Of a stretch of 7,620 nucleotides of DNA, positions 5,029-7,620 are shown piece by piece (position 1 is the stretch's first letter; each line of letters opens with the position of its first letter). The DNA lies in assembly GCA_905192625.1 (NCBI GenBank), contig CAJJLI010000084.1:1-7620 (forward strand), in the 5' to 3' direction. The DNA comes from an uncultured Clostridium sp. (GTDB taxonomy: Bacteria; Bacillota; Clostridia; Lachnospirales; Lachnospiraceae). Below the pieces are notes generated by a model that was not told the DNA's origin, did not search any database, and worked only from the letters and a program-made list of their open reading frames with translations. Position numbers and translations under genes: made by a program.

Positions 5029-5031
5029 ACT
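5003..5031 (+). promoter_or_regulatory. Promoter of the ccdA-tlpA fusion gene
   Basis: TTGACT (5003-5008) and TAGACT (5026-5031) are 17 bases apart. The better -10 match, TATGAT (5021-5026), would leave only a 12-base spacer. Initiation near 5038 puts AGGAG (5044-5048) very close to the RNA 5' end. Confidence 0.5.
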
Positions 5032-5055
5032 TACAAAAAAGTCAGGAGATAATCT

Positions 5056-6468
5056 ATGTTTGAATCATTGGTAGCAACAAATAGCGTAAGTTTTATATTA
5101 GTATTTTTAGAAGGCGTCCTGTCCTTCTTCTCCCCTTGTATCATTCCCTTAATACCAGTATATATGGGATTTTTAGCTGGGAATGCAAAAAAAACAGGTG
5201 AAGATGGAAAAATTACATACGAAAGAAAGAAGGTATTCTTTCACACTTTATTCTTTGTATTCGGTATATCTTTCGCATTTTTCATACTAGGAATGTCGTT
5301 TACAGCCTTAGGTAACTTCTTTAATAGTAACAAACTTCTATTTACTAGAATTGGTGGTATTCTAATTCTTATATTAGGTTTATTTCAACTAGGTATATTT
5401 AACTTTTCATTTTTGCAAAAAGAACGAAAGATACCTTTAAATCTAACAAATAAGGAAGTAAATCCTTTGATAGCACTGATCCTTGGATTCACCTTTAGCT
5501 TTGCCTGGACACCATGTGTTGGACCAGCACTTTCCTCCGTTTTAATCATGGCTTCTGGTGCAAAAAGCGCTGCTACTGGCAATCTACTGGTAATTGTTTA
5601 TGCCCTCGGATTTGTTCTTCCATTTTTGCTACTGGGATTATTTACAACGCAAGTTTTAGCATTTTTAAAATCAAAGCGGAAGCTGTTAAAGTACACCATT
5701 AAAGCTGGTGGTATCATACTTATTACTATTGGTATAATGACTTTTACAGGTTGGATGAATGGCATCTCAAGTTACTTGAATTCCTTTGGTGGTTATCCAT
5801 CAAGTAGTAAACAGGATGTTGAGGATAACGATGACACTTATGATAAAGAAAATTCAGAACCAACACAAGAAGACACGACGGATAAAGAAGGTGAGTCATC
5901 GGACAATGCAACCGATAACAAAGGCGAAACTACAGATAATGTAAATGATAACCAAGGCGAAATTACAGACAATGTAACAGACGGCGAAGCTGAAGCTGAG
6001 GAAGCTCCTGAAAAAATTGTTGCGTTTGACTTTACTTTAACGGACCAATACGGAAATGAACACACGTTATCTGAGTATAAGGGGAAAGTTGTATTTCTAA
6101 ATTTTTGGGCAACCTGGTGTCCTCCTTGTAAGAAAGAAATGCCACATATTGAAGAGTTATATCAGGAGTTTAATCTAAATCAAGATGAAGTGGTGATATT
6201 AGGTGTTGCAAATCCAAGCAGCGAAGAGTATCCTAATAATCAAGACGAAGAAAAAGAAGATATTATATCTTTCTTAGACGAAAATGGTTACACATTCCCG
6301 ACAGTATTTGATGAGACGGGTGAAGTATTTGGTGATTACTTTATTTCCTCTTTTCCAACAACATTTATGATTGACAAAGAAGGGAATATATATGGATATG
6401 TACCTGGAATGATGACTAAAGATATTATGCTTAGTATTATTGATCAAACATTGGAAGCTTCCCAATAA
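5056..6468 (+). CDS. CcdA-like membrane protein fused to TlpA/thioredoxin domain
   Basis: CcdA-type proteins carry electrons from cytoplasmic thioredoxin across the membrane, and TlpA/ResA-like thioredoxins use them outside. Here both are one 470-residue chain. Residues 1-235 contain about six membrane helices (roughly 11-41, 60-83, 97-118, 137-165, 177-203, 214-233) with the CcdA redox pair Cys28 (SPCIIP) and Cys154 (TPCVGP). Residues 250-320 are an acidic Asn/Asp/Thr/Glu linker with four 11-residue repeats. Residues 321-470 are the redoxin domain, with WCPPC (354-358) and the cis-proline loop FPTT (433-436). Six helices put both ends on one side, the outside if the redoxin domain works there. 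AGGAG (5044-5048) lies seven bases before ATG 5056. No cytochrome c biogenesis partner is visible, so reduction of exported thiol proteins is as likely as heme delivery. An HxlR-type gene follows after 75 bases and may share the transcript. Confidence 0.93.
   Translation: MFESLVATNSVSFILVFLEGVLSFFSPCIIPLIPVYMGFLAGNAKKTGEDGKITYERKKVFFHTLFFVFGISFAFFILGMSFTALGNFFNSNKLLFTRIGGILILILGLFQLGIFNFSFLQKERKIPLNLTNKEVNPLIALILGFTFSFAWTPCVGPALSSVLIMASGAKSAATGNLLVIVYALGFVLPFLLLGLFTTQVLAFLKSKRKLLKYTIKAGGIILITIGIMTFTGWMNGISSYLNSFGGYPSSSKQDVEDNDDTYDKENSEPTQEDTTDKEGESSDNATDNKGETTDNVNDNQGEITDNVTDGEAEAEEAPEKIVAFDFTLTDQYGNEHTLSEYKGKVVFLNFWATWCPPCKKEMPHIEELYQEFNLNQDEVVILGVANPSSEEYPNNQDEEKEDIISFLDENGYTFPTVFDETGEVFGDYFISSFPTTFMIDKEGNIYGYVPGMMTKDIMLSIIDQTLEASQ
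5869..6000 (+). repeat. Four 33-bp coding repeats (11-residue linker repeat)
   Basis: Residues 272-315 of the fusion protein divide into EDTTDKEGESS, DNATDNKGETT, DNVNDNQGEIT and DNVTDGEAEAE. Each unit is 33 bases, with a conserved core of Asp/Asn, a GE pair and Thr/Ser. It makes a flexible acidic tether between the membrane and redoxin domains, and its copy number may vary between strains. Confidence 0.75.
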
Positions 6469-6501
6469 TAGTATAACGTCAAAATATTCAAAGATTACTA
6501 T
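6468..6501. promoter_or_regulatory. Possible second HxlR-type site upstream of the hxlR-like gene
   Basis: ATAGTAT (6468-6474) and TTACTAT (6495-6501) are inverted half-sites resembling ATAGTAA in the 4975-5028 cluster, but with a 20-base centre instead of 15. The spacing differs from the first site, so this is tentative. If real, it would allow autoregulation of the gene at 6544. Confidence 0.3.
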
Positions 6502-6543
6502 GTACACTCATTCGTATCAATAGGACTTTAGGAGAAATTAATT

Positions 6544-6990
6544 ATGAAGAACTTATATAACCTACCTTGTAACATTGCCCAGACTCTTAACATTATTGGA
6601 GACAAATGGACATTATTAATATTGCGCAAGATAATGATTGGGCACACAACCTATAAGGAAATGCAAGAGGGCCTAGACGGAATTCCTACAAACTTACTTT
6701 CTGAACGACTAAAATCCTTAGAAGCAGATGGGCTTATTATATCAGAATTATATCAAAACCACCCACCTCGTTATCAATACTTGCTTACACAAAGTGGAAT
6801 GGACTTGGCGGATGTTTTTAATAGCCTTATTATGTGGGGCGAAAAGCATTTAAAGATATGTTATAAACAATTAAACCATACCCAATGCGGACATAAGATT
6901 GAACATCAATACTATTGTCCAAAATGTGATCAAGTAGTTGAGAGAGAAGATATCACCCTGTGTGCCCCAGATGAGAAAACAGAATCGTAA
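6544..6990 (+). CDS. HxlR-family winged-helix regulator with cysteine-rich tail
   Basis: This 148-residue protein has the HxlR/MarR-like winged helix. CNIAQTLNIIGDKWTLLILR (9-28) is the family's signature N-terminus. The recognition region is TTYKEMQEGLDGIPTNLLSERLKSLEADGL (35-64), the wing has PPRYQYLLTQSG (74-85), and the dimer helix ends with MWGEKHLK (97-104). Cys9 sits where redox-sensing relatives such as YodB and HypR carry their reactive cysteine. The protein is about 35 residues longer than the core. The tail has Cys115, His117, Cys125, Cys128 and Cys140, with CPKC (125-128) as a zinc-ribbon-like knuckle. AGGAG (6530-6534) is nine bases upstream. The gene follows a thiol-disulfide protein and resembles regulators that sense disulfide or electrophile stress, so control of that gene is the simplest reading. 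The signal is not known. Confidence 0.93.
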   Translation: MKNLYNLPCNIAQTLNIIGDKWTLLILRKIMIGHTTYKEMQEGLDGIPTNLLSERLKSLEADGLIISELYQNHPPRYQYLLTQSGMDLADVFNSLIMWGEKHLKICYKQLNHTQCGHKIEHQYYCPKCDQVVEREDITLCAPDEKTES

Positions 6991-7017
6991 TATAAAAATA
7001 AATAGCTCTATTTAAAT

Positions 7018-7067
7018 AAATGCCTCAATATTAGCCAACGAAACTTGACTAATATTGGGGCATTTTT
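7018..7067. terminator. Bidirectional terminator between hxlR-like gene and aroC
   Basis: Arms 7018-7034 and 7049-7065 pair over 17 bp with one G-U, and CAA/TTG extends the stem toward the loop after a C-A mismatch. Five Ts (7063-7067) follow on the + strand. Leftward, the stem is followed by TTTATTTAAA, so it can also end aroC, whose stop codon lies eight bases away. Confidence 0.88.
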
Positions 7068-7075
7068 ATTATTTA

Positions 7076-7620
7076 TCATTTATAAAACTCTTTAATCTTA
7101 TCCATTCTAGAGGTCATTCCCTGAAAAAGATAATCCACCAAAGTAATAGCTACCATTGATTCCACCACCACGACTGCCCTTGGTACGATGATTGGATCAT
7201 GTCGCCCTTGGATTTCAATCTCTATATTTTCATTATCTTTATTAACCGTTCTTTGTGGCTTAGCAATTGAAGCTGTAGGTTTTACGGCTGCACGAAGGAT
7301 AATCTCTGTACCATCACTAATACCTCCGATTATGCCCCCTGCATGATTGCTAAGCTTGGTAATCTTCTTGTTGTTATCATAGAAAAATGAATCATTATTC
7401 TCATATCCTGTTTTTGTGGCTACTTCAAATCCGTCACCTATTTCTACTCCTTTGATAGCCCCAATGGACATAATCGCTTTTGCAAGTGCAGCATCTAGCT
7501 TGTCAAATACGGGTTGACCAATTCCAGCGGGCATTCCTGACACAATACATTCAATGATACCGCCAACGGAATCATGGTCCTCCATCTTTTCCTCAATGTA
7601 GGCTTCTGCTTTTGCAGAGG
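7076..7620 (-). CDS. aroC: Chorismate synthase, C-terminal part (cut by window edge)
   Basis: AroC converts 5-enolpyruvylshikimate-3-phosphate to chorismate with reduced FMN, the last common step of aromatic biosynthesis. The frame stays open to the right edge, so the gene starts outside. About 181 of the usual 360-390 residues are present. Visible family features in order are MEDHDSVGG, GMPAGIGQPVFDKLDAALAK, SIGAIKGVEIGDGF, SNHAGGIIGGISDG and RAAVKPTASI (FMN and substrate binding), then GRHDPIIVPRAVVVVESM and a final helix. ESM stands where many homologues have EAM, a mild change. The ATG at 7585 is internal (Met of KMEDHDS), not a start. The gene converges on the hxlR-like gene and shares its terminator. 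It belongs to a different transcription unit from everything to the left and shows no sign of damage. Confidence 0.96.
   Translation of the reverse strand, partial: SAKAEAYIEEKMEDHDSVGGIIECIVSGMPAGIGQPVFDKLDAALAKAIMSIGAIKGVEIGDGFEVATKTGYENNDSFFYDNNKKITKLSNHAGGIIGGISDGTEIILRAAVKPTASIAKPQRTVNKDNENIEIEIQGRHDPIIVPRAVVVVESMVAITLVDYLFQGMTSRMDKIKEFYK

Noticed and set aside
5838..6065. Antisense Ser/Val-rich ORF opposite the ccdA-tlpA linker
   Set aside because: It is the reverse reading of the acidic repeat linker, with no start signals of its own.

Overview
The window looks like chromosome of a low-GC, Gram-positive Clostridia, most likely Lachnospiraceae. This rests on AT-rich intergenic DNA, strong AGGAGG-type ribosome binding sites, TTGACA/TATAAT-type promoters, many U-tailed intrinsic terminators, and an HflX / HD-domain / AraC / CcdA-thioredoxin / HxlR / AroC gene set. 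I name no species. No rRNA, tRNA, insertion sequence or CRISPR array was recognised.

Layout: 1-544 has no convincing protein gene. It holds an intrinsic terminator (282-318) and a degenerate 23-bp tandem repeat (384-475). At 545-574 is a nine-codon leader ORF with a perfect SD. It encodes MIIFIRLRY, which contains the Arg-Leu-Arg motif known from macrolide-arrest leader peptides. A set of mutually exclusive RNA helices follows, and then hflX (756-2057, +), a ribosome-splitting GTPase, with its own terminator. Next come a promoter and a monocistronic HD-domain hydrolase of unknown substrate (2267-3796, +), a long hairpin in the convergent gap, and an AraC-family regulator (3901-4704, -). The AraC gene shares overlapping face-to-face promoters with a short + strand transcription unit that encodes a 25-residue peptide (4819-4896) and ends in a terminator. 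A direct/inverted repeat cluster at 4975-5028 covers the promoter of a CcdA-TlpA-like thiol-disulfide fusion protein (5056-6468, +). An HxlR-family regulator (6544-6990, +) follows, with a redox-sensor-type N-terminal cysteine and a cysteine-rich tail. A bidirectional terminator then separates it from the 3' part of aroC (chorismate synthase, -), which runs off the right edge.

How the parts may work together: the strongest signal is the hflX leader. Segments 573-577, 579-591, 611-626 and 738-754 can pair as 1:2 plus 3:4 (hflX SD and start codon masked) or as 2:3 (start freed), the logic of an ermC-type translational attenuator. A ribosome stalled inside the RLR codons would cover segment 1 and leave segment 2 free. 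Listeria hflXr is known to be antibiotic-inducible through an RLR leader peptide but by transcription attenuation, so this would be a translational variant. The second theme is redox: the HxlR-type gene probably controls the upstream ccdA-tlpA fusion and possibly itself, through ATAGTAAC-type half-sites. The third is the overlapping araC / micro-peptide promoter pair.
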